From Massilia atriviolacea (GTDB lineage: Bacteria > Pseudomonadota > Gammaproteobacteria > Burkholderiales > Burkholderiaceae_D), in the NCBI RefSeq assembly GCF_003953935.1, contig NZ_RXLQ01000021.1, positions 1 through 64,000 of the forward strand: DNA of 64,000 bases, read 5' to 3'. Shown in pieces: positions 1 through 8,776 of the stretch. How positions within the stretch are numbered: the stretch's first letter is position 1; the number at the start of each line of letters is the position of its first letter. Below the pieces are notes generated by a model. It did no database searches. It saw nothing but the letters and a program-made list of their open reading frames with translations, and was not told the origin of the DNA. The position numbers and the translations under genes were made by a program.

Positions 1-125
1 CCGCCGAATTTCTTCGACAGAACGGTTGCGATCGCAGCCGTCAGGGTGGTCTTACCGTGGTCGACGTGACCGATGGTGCCCACGTTGACGTGCGGCTTGG
101 TCCGTTCGAATTTACCTTTTGCCAT
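1..125 (-). CDS. tuf: Elongation factor Tu, N-terminal part (cut by window start)
   Basis: Only the first 41 codons are present; the gene runs off the left edge. The translation begins [20 protein letters not shown] and continues with the P-loop motif HVDHGKTT, which is diagnostic for EF-Tu, the GTPase that brings aminoacyl-tRNA to the ribosome. It lies 140 bp downstream of fusA on the same strand, as in the usual str operon. The ATG at 125 is preceded by AAGGAAGATC-type ribosome-binding sequence. Identification is secure; whether this is the only tuf copy cannot be seen. Confidence 0.97.
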   Translation of the reverse strand, partial: MAKGKFERTKPHVNVGTIGHVDHGKTTLTAAIATVLSKKFG

Positions 126-265
126 TTTGATCTTCCTTTAAAGACTATTTTTACAATTTTTGTTTGTCGCCAGCGCAGCTTATGGCCGCGCCTGGCAAAC
201 CGATTCATTCAGCTGAGGACGGGGCAACGGCGGTGCGCCATGCCCTGTCGCGCAACGAAGCTTGA

Positions 266-2371
266 TTACTTGGCCTTAGCGGTGACGATTGCGTCAGTCA
301 CATGCTTAGGCGCTTCCGAGTAGTGCTTGAATTCCATCGTGTAGGTAGCACGGCCTTGCGTTGCGGAACGCAGCGAGGTCGAGTAACCGAACATTTCGGA
401 CAGTGGCACTTCGGCTTTGATGATCTTGCCGCCGCCGCCTGGGATCTCGTCCATGCCCTGCACCATACCGCGGCGGGACGACAGGTCGCCCATCACGGTA
501 CCGGCGTAGTCTTCCGGCGTTTCCACTTCCACGGCCATCATTGGCTCCAGGATGACTGGCGATGCTTTACGGCAGCCATCCTTGAATGCCATCGAAGCGG
601 CCATCTGGAACGCGTTTTCGTTCGAGTCCACATCGTGGTACGAACCGAAGAACAGCGTGACCTTGACGTCGACCACTGGGTAGCCAGCCATCACGCCCGA
701 GTTCAGCGTGCCGCGCACACCCTTTTCAACCGCAGGGATGTATTCGCGTGGAACGGTACCGCCCTTGATCGCGTCGACGAATTCGAAACCTTTACCGGCT
801 TCTTGCGGCTCGATCTTCAGGACAACGTGACCGTACTGACCACGACCGCCCGACTGCTTGACGAACTTGCCTTCGGACTCTTCGCAGGTCTTGCGGATCG
901 TTTCGCGGTAAGCCACTTGTGGCTTGCCGACGGTCGCTTCGACGCCGAATTCGCGCTTCATGCGGTCGACGATAATTTCCAGGTGCAATTCGCCCATACC
1001 ACCGATGATGGTCTGGCCCGACTCTTCGTCGGTCTTCACGCGGAACGAAGGATCTTCCTGCGCCAGGCGGTTCAGCGCCAGGCCCATTTTTTCCTGGTCG
1101 GCCTTGGTTTTCGGCTCGACTGCCTGCTGGATCACAGGCTCAGGGAAGACCATTTTTTCCAGGGTGATGATGGCCGATGGATCGCACAGGGTTTCGCCCG
1201 TGGTTGCATCTTTCAGGCCAACGGCGGCGGCGATGTCGCCGGCGCGCACTTCCTTGATTTCTTCGCGCTGATTCGCGTGCATCTGCAGAATACGGCCAAG
1301 ACGCTCTTTCTTGTTCTTGATCGGATTGAAGACGGTATCGCCCGAATTGATCATGCCCGAGTAGACGCGGAAGAAGATCAGCTGGCCCACGAACGGGTCG
1401 GTCATGATCTTGAATGCCAGCGCCGAGAATTTCTCGTCGTCCGACGCTTTACGCGTGGTTGGCTGGTCGTCTTCGTCCATGCCGCCGACTGGTGGAATGT
1501 CGATTGGCGATGGCAGGTATTCGATCACGCCGTCGAGCATGGCTTGCACGCCCTTGTTCTTGAACGCGGTGCCGCACATCATCGGAACGATTTCCGAGGC
1601 GATGGTACGCTGACGCAGGGCGGTCTTGATCTCTTCTTCCGACAGATCGCCTTCTTCCAGGTACTTGTTCATCAGTTCGTCGTTCGCTTCAGCAGCGGTT
1701 TCGACCAGCTTCAGACGCCACTCGGCGGCCTGCTCCTGCAGTTCCGCAGGAATGTCGCGGTAGTCGAACTTCATGCCCTGCGACGCGTCGTCCCAGTAGA
1801 TGGCTTTCATCTTGACCAGATCGACCACGCCCTTGAAGTTGTCTTCGGCGCCGATAGGAATCTGCAGCGGAATCGGGTTCGCCTTCAGGCGAGCGCGCAT
1901 CTGCTCGTAGACCTTGAAGAAGTTGGCGCCGGTACGGTCCATCTTGTTCACGAAGGCCAGACGTGGCACTTTGTATTTGTTAGCCTGACGCCATACGGTT
2001 TCCGACTGTGGCTGAACACCGCCCACTGCGCAGTAAACCATGCAAGCACCGTCGAGCACGCGCATCGAGCGTTCAACTTCAATGGTGAAGTCGACGTGGC
2101 CCGGGGTGTCGATGATGTTGATGTGGTGCTCAGGGAAGTTGTTAGCCATCCCTTTCCAGAAGCAGGTCGTTGCAGCCGAGGTAATCGTGATACCGCGTTC
2201 CTGCTCTTGCTCCATCCAGTCCATGGTGGCCGCGCCATCATGCACTTCGCCGATCTTGTGGTTCACGCCCGTGTAGAACAGGACGCGCTCGGTCGTGGTG
2301 GTCTTGCCAGCATCGATGTGAGCCGAGATACCGATGTTGCGGTAGCGCTCAATGGGGGTCTTGCGTGCCAT
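266..2371 (-). CDS. fusA: Elongation factor G
   Basis: This is a 701-residue translation factor GTPase that drives ribosomal translocation. It begins [20 protein letters not shown], and the P-loop AHIDAGKT occupies residues 17-24. The G3 motif DTPGHVDFT and the G4 motif NKMDR follow. Full EF-G length is reached, with domain IV and V sequence through to the C-terminus. An upstream in-frame ATG at 2461 would add 30 residues that do not resemble EF-G, so the start at 2371 is chosen. It sits between rpsG and tuf in the str operon. Confidence 0.98.
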   Translation of the reverse strand: MARKTPIERYRNIGISAHIDAGKTTTTERVLFYTGVNHKIGEVHDGAATMDWMEQEQERGITITSAATTCFWKGMANNFPEHHINIIDTPGHVDFTIEVERSMRVLDGACMVYCAVGGVQPQSETVWRQANKYKVPRLAFVNKMDRTGANFFKVYEQMRARLKANPIPLQIPIGAEDNFKGVVDLVKMKAIYWDDASQGMKFDYRDIPAELQEQAAEWRLKLVETAAEANDELMNKYLEEGDLSEEEIKTALRQRTIASEIVPMMCGTAFKNKGVQAMLDGVIEYLPSPIDIPPVGGMDEDDQPTTRKASDDEKFSALAFKIMTDPFVGQLIFFRVYSGMINSGDTVFNPIKNKKERLGRILQMHANQREEIKEVRAGDIAAAVGLKDATTGETLCDPSAIITLEKMVFPEPVIQQAVEPKTKADQEKMGLALNRLAQEDPSFRVKTDEESGQTIIGGMGELHLEIIVDRMKREFGVEATVGKPQVAYRETIRKTCEESEGKFVKQSGGRGQYGHVVLKIEPQEAGKGFEFVDAIKGGTVPREYIPAVEKGVRGTLNSGVMAGYPVVDVKVTLFFGSYHDVDSNENAFQMAASMAFKDGCRKASPVILEPMMAVEVETPEDYAGTVMGDLSSRRGMVQGMDEIPGGGGKIIKAEVPLSEMFGYSTSLRSATQGRATYTMEFKHYSEAPKHVTDAIVTAKAK

Positions 2372-2485
2372 AATTATTCCTAAATCTTTTAATGGACAAA
2401 ACCGAGCGGCATTTTGTGAACAAAATGAGCCCGGCCTCGAACAACAGATACATGGCCGCACCCCTTTCGGGATGGGGCCAATTGA

Positions 2486-2956
2486 TTAGAAGCGGAAATG
2501 CGAGAACGCTTTGTTCGCTTCTGCCATGCGGTGAACTTCGTCCCGCTTCTTCATAGCACCACCGCGCATTTCAGCGGCTTCCATCAGCTCACCACCGAGG
2601 CGTTGCGGCATGGATTTTTCGCTGCGCTTGTTTGCGGCTTCGCGCAACCAACGCATGGACAGCGCCATACGACGAACCGGACGAACTTCAACTGGCACCT
2701 GGTAGTTGGCGCCACCGACACGGCGGGATTTTACCTCAACCATCGGTTTGGCATTGTTGATCGCGGTTGCAAACACTTCGAGCGGGTCCTTGCCGGACTT
2801 TTGCTTGATGTGCTCAAATGCACCGTAAATGATGTTTTCTGCAACGGACTTCTTGCCCGACAGCATCAGAACGTTGACGAATTTGGCGACATCGGTGTTG
2901 CCGAATTTTGGATCTGGCAAGATTTCGCGCTTGGGTACTTCACGACGACGTGGCAT
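2486..2956 (-). CDS. rpsG: 30S ribosomal protein S7
   Basis: A 156-residue protein starting [20 protein letters not shown], the standard S7 opening. S7 nucleates assembly of the 30S head by binding the 3' domain of 16S rRNA. The basic loop with [16 protein letters not shown] and the C-terminal [15 protein letters not shown] match the family, and the length is normal. It lies between rpsL (gap 128 bp) and fusA (gap 114 bp) in the same direction. Confidence 0.98.
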   Translation of the reverse strand: MPRRREVPKREILPDPKFGNTDVAKFVNVLMLSGKKSVAENIIYGAFEHIKQKSGKDPLEVFATAINNAKPMVEVKSRRVGGANYQVPVEVRPVRRMALSMRWLREAANKRSEKSMPQRLGGELMEAAEMRGGAMKKRDEVHRMAEANKAFSHFRF

Positions 2957-3084
2957 TTCAATTCCTTCCTATCTTCAGTTGAGTGGGCTGGGCTCACTCG
3001 CGGAGGGTCATCATAACCATCCACTTACTCGACCATGACGGTCGGTTCAACTCGTTAAATTTCTAAGTAAAGCGGGGCGAAAAA

Positions 3085-3468
3085 TTACTTCTTGCCAGCT
3101 TTAGCGCGCTTCGTACCATACTTGGAACGAGCTTGCTTACGGTCTTTGACGCCCTGGGTATCCAGTGCACCGCGAACCATGTGGTAACGCACACCCGGCA
3201 AATCCTTCACACGGCCGCCGCGCAGCAGCACGACACTGTGTTCTTGCAGGTTGTGGCCTTCACCGCCGATGTACGAAATGACTTCGAAACCGTTGGTCAG
3301 GCGAACTTTGGCGACTTTACGCAGAGCCGAGTTTGGCTTCTTTGGGGTCGTCGTGTACACACGGGTGCAAACACCACGTTTTTGCGGGCTGTTTTCCAGC
3401 GCCGGCGATTTGCTTTTCACGGTCAGGGCGACGCGTGGATTGCGAATCAGTTGATTGATGGTTGGCAT
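3085..3468 (-). CDS. rpsL: 30S ribosomal protein S12
   Basis: A 127-residue protein beginning [20 protein letters not shown]. It contains the decoding-centre segment [12 protein letters not shown], whose lysine is the classic streptomycin-resistance position and is wild type here, and the loop [12 protein letters not shown]. An in-frame ATG at 3570 would add 34 unrelated residues, so 3468 is the start. It is the first gene of the str operon here. The upstream neighbour is an M48 protease gene, not rpoC, and a strong promoter lies about 160 bp upstream. Confidence 0.98.
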   Translation of the reverse strand: MPTINQLIRNPRVALTVKSKSPALENSPQKRGVCTRVYTTTPKKPNSALRKVAKVRLTNGFEVISYIGGEGHNLQEHSVVLLRGGRVKDLPGVRYHMVRGALDTQGVKDRKQARSKYGTKRAKAGKK

Positions 3469-3502
3469 CGTTATAAATCCAACAAAATTACAACATGAAT
3501 AA

Positions 3503-3521
3503 CCCGGACAAACTGTCCGGG
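3503..3521 (-). promoter_or_regulatory. Hairpin in the rpsL leader
   Basis: An 8-bp perfect stem (CCCGGACA/TGTCCGGG) with a 3-nt loop lies about 35 nt upstream of the rpsL ATG, inside the transcript expected from the promoter at 3630-3658. No T-run follows on the minus strand, so a plain terminator is unlikely. It may be a leader structure for autogenous or attenuation control of the str operon, but that is inference. Confidence 0.45.
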
Positions 3522-3629
3522 GACTAAAACGGAGTCCCGAGGACCGCACAAGGGAGGCACCGACAGCCACTCGCGAAGGAGCGGCGCTGAATGCGTAAAC
3601 AGTGTGCAGAATAAAATCGAGAACTCGCG

Positions 3630-3658
3630 AGTATAGGCGCGATGAGGCAGGCAGTCAA
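3630..3658 (-). promoter_or_regulatory. Sigma70-type promoter of the str operon
   Basis: Reading on the minus strand, TTGACT (3658-3653) and TATACT (3635-3630) are separated by 17 bp. Both hexamers differ from consensus at one position, and the spacing is optimal. Transcription would start near 3622 and give a leader of about 155 nt before rpsL. This fits strong expression of the translation genes downstream. Confidence 0.75.
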
Positions 3659-3760
3659 ACAGTTTAACGTCTGGCAAGGCGAAAGTCGGGCGATCGCGCC
3701 ATGCGGGACGGGGGGTGTGGCGGGGGCGAGACAGTGATTCTTCCGCCCTGGCCCTTGACA

Positions 3761-3846
3761 CGTCGTCCCCGCGCAGGCGGGGACCCAAGTTGTTTGCGTC
3801 GTCGATGACGTTGCGAACTCGGGTCCCCGGCTGCGCGGGGACGGCG
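3761..3846. repeat. REP/BIME-like inverted repeat pair
   Basis: Two opposed palindromic arms flank a short spacer. The left arm (3761-3790) contains GTCCCCGCGCAGGCGGGGAC and the right arm (about 3817-3846) is its near-inverse. A related, better conserved copy occurs at 30882-30969. Such paired extragenic palindromes are common between genes in betaproteobacteria. This copy sits between rpsL and the M48 protease gene and extends to within 10 bp of the protease stop codon. The rest of the 386-bp gap holds the rpsL promoter and leader. Confidence 0.75.
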
Positions 3847-3854
3847 GGGGGCGC

Positions 3855-4598
3855 TTACAGCTTGTCGGCGGCCGCCTTCATGCGGTCGGCGCGCGCGTTC
3901 GCACCCGGATGGCTGGCCATCATGCTGCCTTCGCCCGATCCCTTGGCCGCCAGCTTGCGGAACGCCGATTCCATGGCGCGCACGTCGTACTTGTGCTTCT
4001 GCATGAACTTGAAGCCATAGTCATCCGACGCGGTCTCGTCCGACTGCGAGAACTGGGCATTGCCGAACGCCTTGATGGTTTCCTCATTGGCGGCGACCAT
4101 GCCGCCCACCTGGCTGCCGCTCGCGCCCGCCGCCTTGGTGCCGGCCGACAGCAGCAGCGCCTTTTTCATCTGCGAGGCCGAGTGACCCAGCTTGGCATGG
4201 CCGATTTCGTGGCCGATCACGCCGCGCAGTTCGTCGTCGCTCATCAGGTCCATCAGACCCGAGTAAATGCGGATGCTGCCGTCCGGGGTGGCGAAGGCAT
4301 TGATCTCGTCGGACTGGTAGACCGCGAAATTGAGCTTCAGGCCGTCTTCGTTTTCCAGGCCCTTGGTCAGCATCGCCAGGCGCTTGGCGTACTTGCTGCC
4401 GGCCGGCGCGACTTTTTCTTCCTTGTCCATCTGGCGCATCATCAGGCGCGATCCTTCGATCACATCCTTGTCGCTGACGGTCGCGGCCTTGGCCAGGTCC
4501 TTGCCGGCGCCCAGCATGCCGCCGAGGTCGATCGCCGAGGCGGCACCCGTGCTCAGGATAAACATGGTCAGCGCGGCAATACGGAGTGTGTTTTTCAT
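3855..4598 (-). CDS. Secreted M48 family zinc metalloprotease
   Basis: A 247-residue protein with an N-terminal signal peptide (hydrophobic stretch ending about residue 22) and the zinc motif HEIGH at residues 130-134, followed by AKLGHSAS. The third ligand region is the downstream ETASDDYGFKFM segment typical of the M48 peptidase domain. It resembles the small periplasmic LoiP/YggG group, which act in envelope protein quality control. An in-frame upstream start at 4652 adds only polar residues, so the ATG at 4598 directly before the signal peptide is chosen. It is transcribed alone, divergent from the phosphoethanolamine transferase gene. Confidence 0.9.
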   Translation of the reverse strand: MKNTLRIAALTMFILSTGAASAIDLGGMLGAGKDLAKAATVSDKDVIEGSRLMMRQMDKEEKVAPAGSKYAKRLAMLTKGLENEDGLKLNFAVYQSDEINAFATPDGSIRIYSGLMDLMSDDELRGVIGHEIGHAKLGHSASQMKKALLLSAGTKAAGASGSQVGGMVAANEETIKAFGNAQFSQSDETASDDYGFKFMQKHKYDVRAMESAFRKLAAKGSGEGSMMASHPGANARADRMKAAADKL

Positions 4599-4792
4599 GG
4601 AGTTGTTCTCGATCAGGTTATTAGTATTAAAACATTGCCATTGTAGCAGCACTGTGCATCAGCCATTGCATGCCAAACCAAATCATTGCATCCGCCACAA
4701 CATTCCCGCCCTGGCCAGGCGCGTCGAATATTTGGCTATGAGAACTAAAAACCCGGGATAATGCCCCATTTTGCCGGTTCACTATTTCCCTG

Positions 4793-6607
4793 ATGCGACA
4801 CCTGCTGCGCCCCGCCCCGCTTTACCTGCTGCTGACCTACGCGGCGCTGTCGGCCATCCCCTTCTTCCCCATGCTGCTCGGCAAGCGGCTCGACCGACCC
4901 TGGCAGGTGTTCGGCATCGAAGCGGTGGCCTGGGTGGCGGTATGGGCCCTGTTCAAGCGTCCGGCCTGGTTCCATTGGCTGCTGATTCCCGCCTTCCTGG
5001 CGCTGCCGACCGAAATCTACCTGTTCAGCTTCTACGGGCAGAGCATGTCGACCCACCACCTCGGCATCATTGCCGAAACCAGCCCCAAGGAAGCGCTGGA
5101 GTTTCTGGGCGCGACGGTGTGGCTGATGCTGGCCGTCATGGCCGCCGTCATCGCCTGGTGGCTCACCAGCTTCCGGGCGGCGCGCCGCGCGCGCGAACTC
5201 GACTGGGACGACGGCTCGCGCTGGCTGACCCTGGGCCTGCTGGCCATCGGCGCCGGCCTGTGGGCCTACGGCCATGAGTTCGGGGTGGCGCCGCGCCCCG
5301 CCGCCGCCTCATCGGCCAAAGCCGCCGCCAGCGCCGCCAAGCCCGCTGCGGGCGCCGCCTACACCGGCTTGCGCGCCCCGCCCCTGCCGCGCTGGGCCGT
5401 GCTGCCGCTCGAATTCGACGCCTTCGCGCAAACCTGGCCCTTCGGCATCACCGCACGCGGGGTCGACTTCTATAAGGAGCGCAAGCACCTGGCCCAGCTG
5501 GTCCGGCGCAACAGCCACTTCAGCTTCGGCGCGCGCCAGGCCACGCCCGACGCCGAGCCCGAAATCGTGGTGATGGTGCTCGGCGAATCGTCGCGCTTCG
5601 ACCGCTGGAGCCTGAACGGCTACGCGCGCGAGACCAATCCCCTGCTCGCCAAGGAAGCCAACCTGGTCACCCTGCCGGACGTGGTCACCTCGGTCTCGGC
5701 CACGCGCCTGTCGGTCCCGGTGATCATCTCGCGCAAGCCGGCCATGCAGAGCCTCAAGGACGGCTTCGCCGAAAAATCCTTCCTGACCGCCTACAAGGAA
5801 GCCGGCTTCAAGACCTGGTGGCTGTCGAACCAGATCTCGTTCGGGGAATTCGACACGCCGGTGTCGGTGTTTGCAAAGGAAGCGGACGTGATCCAGTTCC
5901 TCAACCTGGGCGGCTTTACCAACAGTTCGAATTTCGACGAGATCCTGTTCGACCCGCTGCGCATCGCCATCGCCGACCCGGCCCCGAAAAAGCTGATCGT
6001 GCTGCACTCGCTGGGCAGCCACTGGAACTACAGCCAGCGCTATCCCAAGCAGTTCGACCGCTGGCAGCCATCGCTGTTCGGCATCGACAAGCCGGTCTAC
6101 AGCGATCCGGCGCTCAAGGCGCAGCTCAATAACAGCTACGACAGCAGCATCCTGTATACCGACTGGTTCCTGGCCAATGTGATCGGCCAGCTCAAAGGGT
6201 CGCAGCAGCGCAGCGCCATGCTGTACGTGTCCGACCACGGCCAATCGCTGTACGACAAGAGCTGCAAGCTGGCCTTCCACGGCCACAATACCCAGTTCGA
6301 CTTCCACGTGCCGGCCCTGCTCTGGTATTCGGAACAGTACCGGGCCCGCTATCCGGCCAAGGTGGAACAGCTGCAGCGCCACCGGGACGCGCGCCTGGCG
6401 ACCGAGAACATGTTCCACACCGTGCTCGACCTGGCCGACATCCGCTACCCCGGCGAGCGCCTGGAACGCAGCTTCGTGAACCCCGGCTTCCGGGAGCACA
6501 AGCGCTACGTCGACAGCTACGGCTGGAGCGACTACGACAACGCCGCCTTCAAGGGCGACTGCCGCGAAGTGATCGACAAGGGCACGCCGCTCAAGCGCGA
6601 AAAATAA
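4793..6607 (+). CDS. Phosphoethanolamine transferase (EptA/CptA-like)
   Basis: A 604-residue inner-membrane enzyme. Several hydrophobic segments fill the first 180 residues, then a proline/alanine-rich linker, then a periplasmic sulfatase-fold domain. The nucleophile motif is GESSRFDRWSLNGYARETNP at 264-283, so Ser266 stands where the usual enzyme has Thr. Metal-binding sequence SDHGQSLYDK and HGHNTQFDFHVP follow. The family transfers phosphoethanolamine from phosphatidylethanolamine to lipid A, core heptose or other envelope glycans; the exact acceptor is not evident. The next gene starts 11 bp later. No clear ribosome-binding site precedes the ATG. Confidence 0.88.
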   Translation: MRHLLRPAPLYLLLTYAALSAIPFFPMLLGKRLDRPWQVFGIEAVAWVAVWALFKRPAWFHWLLIPAFLALPTEIYLFSFYGQSMSTHHLGIIAETSPKEALEFLGATVWLMLAVMAAVIAWWLTSFRAARRARELDWDDGSRWLTLGLLAIGAGLWAYGHEFGVAPRPAAASSAKAAASAAKPAAGAAYTGLRAPPLPRWAVLPLEFDAFAQTWPFGITARGVDFYKERKHLAQLVRRNSHFSFGARQATPDAEPEIVVMVLGESSRFDRWSLNGYARETNPLLAKEANLVTLPDVVTSVSATRLSVPVIISRKPAMQSLKDGFAEKSFLTAYKEAGFKTWWLSNQISFGEFDTPVSVFAKEADVIQFLNLGGFTNSSNFDEILFDPLRIAIADPAPKKLIVLHSLGSHWNYSQRYPKQFDRWQPSLFGIDKPVYSDPALKAQLNNSYDSSILYTDWFLANVIGQLKGSQQRSAMLYVSDHGQSLYDKSCKLAFHGHNTQFDFHVPALLWYSEQYRARYPAKVEQLQRHRDARLATENMFHTVLDLADIRYPGERLERSFVNPGFREHKRYVDSYGWSDYDNAAFKGDCREVIDKGTPLKREK

Positions 6608-6618
6608 GGAAAAACATC

Positions 6619-6906
6619 GTGAGCAAATACATCGAAACCGGATTCACACTGCTGTTGTGGTACCTCGCCGCGACCTTCATCGCCACCCAGCTCTGGCTGG
6701 TGCTGGAAGCGCCGCACGCCCACGCGCCGGGCGGCCTGTTCATGGTGCTCTCGCCGCTCGGACCGGTGGTCTGGATCAAGGCGATCCTGGAAGGGCGCGC
6801 CTCGGCGGCGAACGTCATCGCGCTGCTGATCGTGGCGGCGGCGCTGGCCGCGGGAACCTGGCATTCGCTGCGCAAACGCGATCGCGATCGCGATCGCGAT
6901 CATTAA
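6619..6906 (+). CDS. Small membrane protein of unknown function with RD-repeat tail
   Basis: A 95-residue protein, 11 bp downstream of the phosphoethanolamine transferase gene and preceded by an AAGGA site, so probably co-transcribed. It has two or three hydrophobic helices (about residues 8-28, 38-52 and 65-82). The tail is RKRDRDRDRDH, encoded by four tandem copies of the hexamer CGCGAT (6877-6900). I do not recognise a family. The stop codon overlaps that of the convergent MutS-like gene in the palindrome TTAA at 6903-6906. Confidence 0.7.
   Translation: MSKYIETGFTLLLWYLAATFIATQLWLVLEAPHAHAPGGLFMVLSPLGPVVWIKAILEGRASAANVIALLIVAAALAAGTWHSLRKRDRDRDRDH
6877..6900 (+). repeat. Hexanucleotide tandem repeat (CGCGAT)x4
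   Basis: Four perfect copies of CGCGAT encode the Arg-Asp repeat at the end of the small membrane protein. The unit is a multiple of three, so copy-number change would lengthen or shorten the tail without a frameshift. The repeat also contains a run of overlapping GATC sites. Confidence 0.9.
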
Positions 6907-8555
6907 CGGGACCCGGTCCGGATCCCGAAGGCGCCGGCATCGCTCGCCGGCGCGCGAGCCAGCACCCCGTCGCAGTCGCCCGGGTGCGCCAGATAGCCAT
7001 TGAGCCAGTCGAACACCCTGTCCGCGCGCTCTTCGACGGCGCGGCCGAAACCGCGCTGCGCCAGCAGGGCGATGCCGTTGGTATGCGCCAGCACGCCCGC
7101 TTCCAGCGCCAGCCGGCCGCCGGCGTCGAGGCGCACGCACAGGGGCGCGAGCCGGTGCGCCAGCAGCGACGCCAGCACCAGGTTGTGCGACGACACGATC
7201 ACCAGCCCTTTGGCCGCCAGCACATCGAGCACCGAGGCCGCCGCCGACACCGATTCGAGGTGATTCGTCCCCCTGAAAATCTCGTCGATGATGCAGATGC
7301 CCGGATGCGGCCCGTCGGCCGCCGCCAGCAGTTCCTGCGCGCGCCGCAGTTCGGCCATGTACAGGCTCTCGCCGCCGAACAGCGAATCCTCGCTCTGCAT
7401 GCTGGTGTAGACCGGCAGGTCCGGCACGCTGGCCCGGCGCGCATAGCAAAAGCCGAATGCGCGCGCCGTCGCCAGGTTCAGGCCCACGGTGCGCAGCAAG
7501 GTGCTCTTGCCGATCCCGTTCTGGCCCGAGATGAAGGCCCCGCCGCCATCGAGCACGACCGACAGCGCCTGCGCCTGCGGCAGCAGCGGATGCACGGTCG
7601 CTTCCAGCGCCAGCGCGTTGCGCGCATGCCGTTCGGCCCAGCACAGCGCCGGTGCGCCGAGCAGATGGCGCGCCAGGGCGATATCGGCTTCCAGCTCGCC
7701 CACCCGCGCAAGGCAGGCGCGCAAGAAGTCCAGATGGCCGTGCACCAGGCGCACGCCCTTGAAGTAATGGTTCACGTTATCGAGCATGAACCAGTCCAGG
7801 TAGACGCTCGCGCCGGGCGTCATCCGCACCAGCGGCGCGCGCGAAAGCTGGCGATTGAGCTTGCCGGCCGCCGCCGCCGCGCCGGCGAAGGGCTGCAGCG
7901 GCGCGTCGCCGCGCGCGCCGAGGATGCTCGACACCCGCAGCAGCATCTGCAGCGCGTTCATCGAGCGCTGCCACGCTTCCACCCTCTCGTGGTAGCGCAT
8001 CTGGGTGCTCATTAACAGGTAGGCGACCGCGCCGGTGGCCAGCCACGCGGCCGGCGTGACGATGACGGCCGCGATCGATGCCAGCAGCAGGATCGGCAGC
8101 GGCCAGGTCTTGCCCACCCACCAGGGCAGGGGCGGGGCGGCGTCTTCGAACAGCAGGGTGGCGATCTCCTTGTCCGCATGGCGCAGCGACGTGCAGTCGC
8201 GGTGCAGCGCGGCCAGGCGCGCCGGGTCGCGCATCAAGCCGCGCACCCGCTCGCCCACCGCGGCGCAGGCGCCATCGTCCAGCCCCGCGCGCAGGCGCTT
8301 GTACAGCACCTGCTGGCCGAAGATGCTCGTTTCAGCGGACAAGTGCGCGCGGTAGGTATCGAGCAGCAGGTCCTTCCAGGTAGCGTCGTCGAGCGCGCCG
8401 CGCGCCGGATCGGGACAGAGCCGGTGCAGCTGCGCCACGTCGCTCTCCACGAAACCGTAATCGACCGGCTCCCTGTCGGGAATGATCAGGAAAGCGCGCG
8501 CATGGGTGGCTACCTGCGCCCACAGGGCGGACAACGTCGAGACGAACGCGGACAT
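6903..8555 (-). CDS. MutS-like ATPase lacking mismatch-recognition domain
   Basis: A 550-residue protein whose C-terminal half is a MutS-type ABC ATPase. Walker A GQNGIGKST is at about 344-352, and a Walker B region CIIDEIFRGTNHLES and the dimer-contact SSHNLVLASLL follow. The N-terminal half has helical core-like sequence and two hydrophobic segments (around 155-195), but no mismatch-binding FxE domain, and it is far shorter than MutS (about 850 residues). Members of this group are called MutS-related family proteins and have no established role. The start at 8555 is chosen because the longer frame adds 59 non-conserved residues. It converges on the small membrane protein gene with a 4-bp overlap. 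Confidence 0.8.
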   Translation of the reverse strand: MSAFVSTLSALWAQVATHARAFLIIPDREPVDYGFVESDVAQLHRLCPDPARGALDDATWKDLLLDTYRAHLSAETSIFGQQVLYKRLRAGLDDGACAAVGERVRGLMRDPARLAALHRDCTSLRHADKEIATLLFEDAAPPLPWWVGKTWPLPILLLASIAAVIVTPAAWLATGAVAYLLMSTQMRYHERVEAWQRSMNALQMLLRVSSILGARGDAPLQPFAGAAAAAGKLNRQLSRAPLVRMTPGASVYLDWFMLDNVNHYFKGVRLVHGHLDFLRACLARVGELEADIALARHLLGAPALCWAERHARNALALEATVHPLLPQAQALSVVLDGGGAFISGQNGIGKSTLLRTVGLNLATARAFGFCYARRASVPDLPVYTSMQSEDSLFGGESLYMAELRRAQELLAAADGPHPGICIIDEIFRGTNHLESVSAAASVLDVLAAKGLVIVSSHNLVLASLLAHRLAPLCVRLDAGGRLALEAGVLAHTNGIALLAQRGFGRAVEERADRVFDWLNGYLAHPGDCDGVLARAPASDAGAFGIRTGSR

Positions 8556-8636
8556 ACTGCCTTTCTGGCCTGTGGCCGCGCCCCTCGCGCAGCCTGCCTG
8601 CAAGATGTGGATTAATTGACAAAACGCAAGTGTGCG

Positions 8637-8681
8637 CTGTCCGCTCGCTGTCCATACGCGCCGTCCGGACGGCGCGGACAG
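8637..8681 (+). promoter_or_regulatory. Putative enhancer dyad CTGTCCG-N31-CGGACAG
   Basis: CTGTCCG at 8637-8643 and CGGACAG at 8675-8681 form an inverted pair separated by 31 bp. Their centres lie 88 and 50 bp upstream of the GG of the sigma54 promoter at 8727. Between them are a further CTGTCC (8648-8653) and the palindrome GTCCGGAC (8663-8670). The same dyad with the same spacing to its promoter occurs at 34175-34219. The position is right for a bacterial enhancer-binding protein, most simply the response regulator encoded at 13410-14738. Confidence 0.75.
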
Positions 8682-8726
8682 TCCTGCGCCGGCGCCGAAC
8701 CTGATACGAATCAAGGACTTAGCCTG

Positions 8727-8742
8727 TGGCACGCTTCCTGCA
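8727..8742 (+). promoter_or_regulatory. Sigma54 (-24/-12) promoter of the efflux operon
   Basis: TGGCACG-N4-CTGCA matches the sigma54 consensus TGGCACG-N4-TTGCW with one mismatch. The invariant GG (8728-8729) and GC (8740-8741) are separated by exactly 10 bp. Transcription would begin about 12 bp downstream, around 8753, shortly before the adaptor ATG at 8777. A sigma54-dependent activator is encoded five genes downstream in the same operon, which supports the call. Confidence 0.8.
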
Positions 8743-8776
8743 TTGGTGTGGCTATCTTTTGTTCAAGCAAACCAAC

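Noticed and set aside
302-2383. Long open frame antisense to fusA
   Set aside because: It mirrors fusA exactly, its product is of low complexity and matches nothing, and high GC routinely opens such antisense frames.
3503-3521. CGGACA/TGTCCG hairpin as another site of the CTGTCCG regulator
   Set aside because: The half-sites are in the opposite order (CGGACA first), only 3 bp apart, lie inside the rpsL leader and have no sigma54 promoter nearby.
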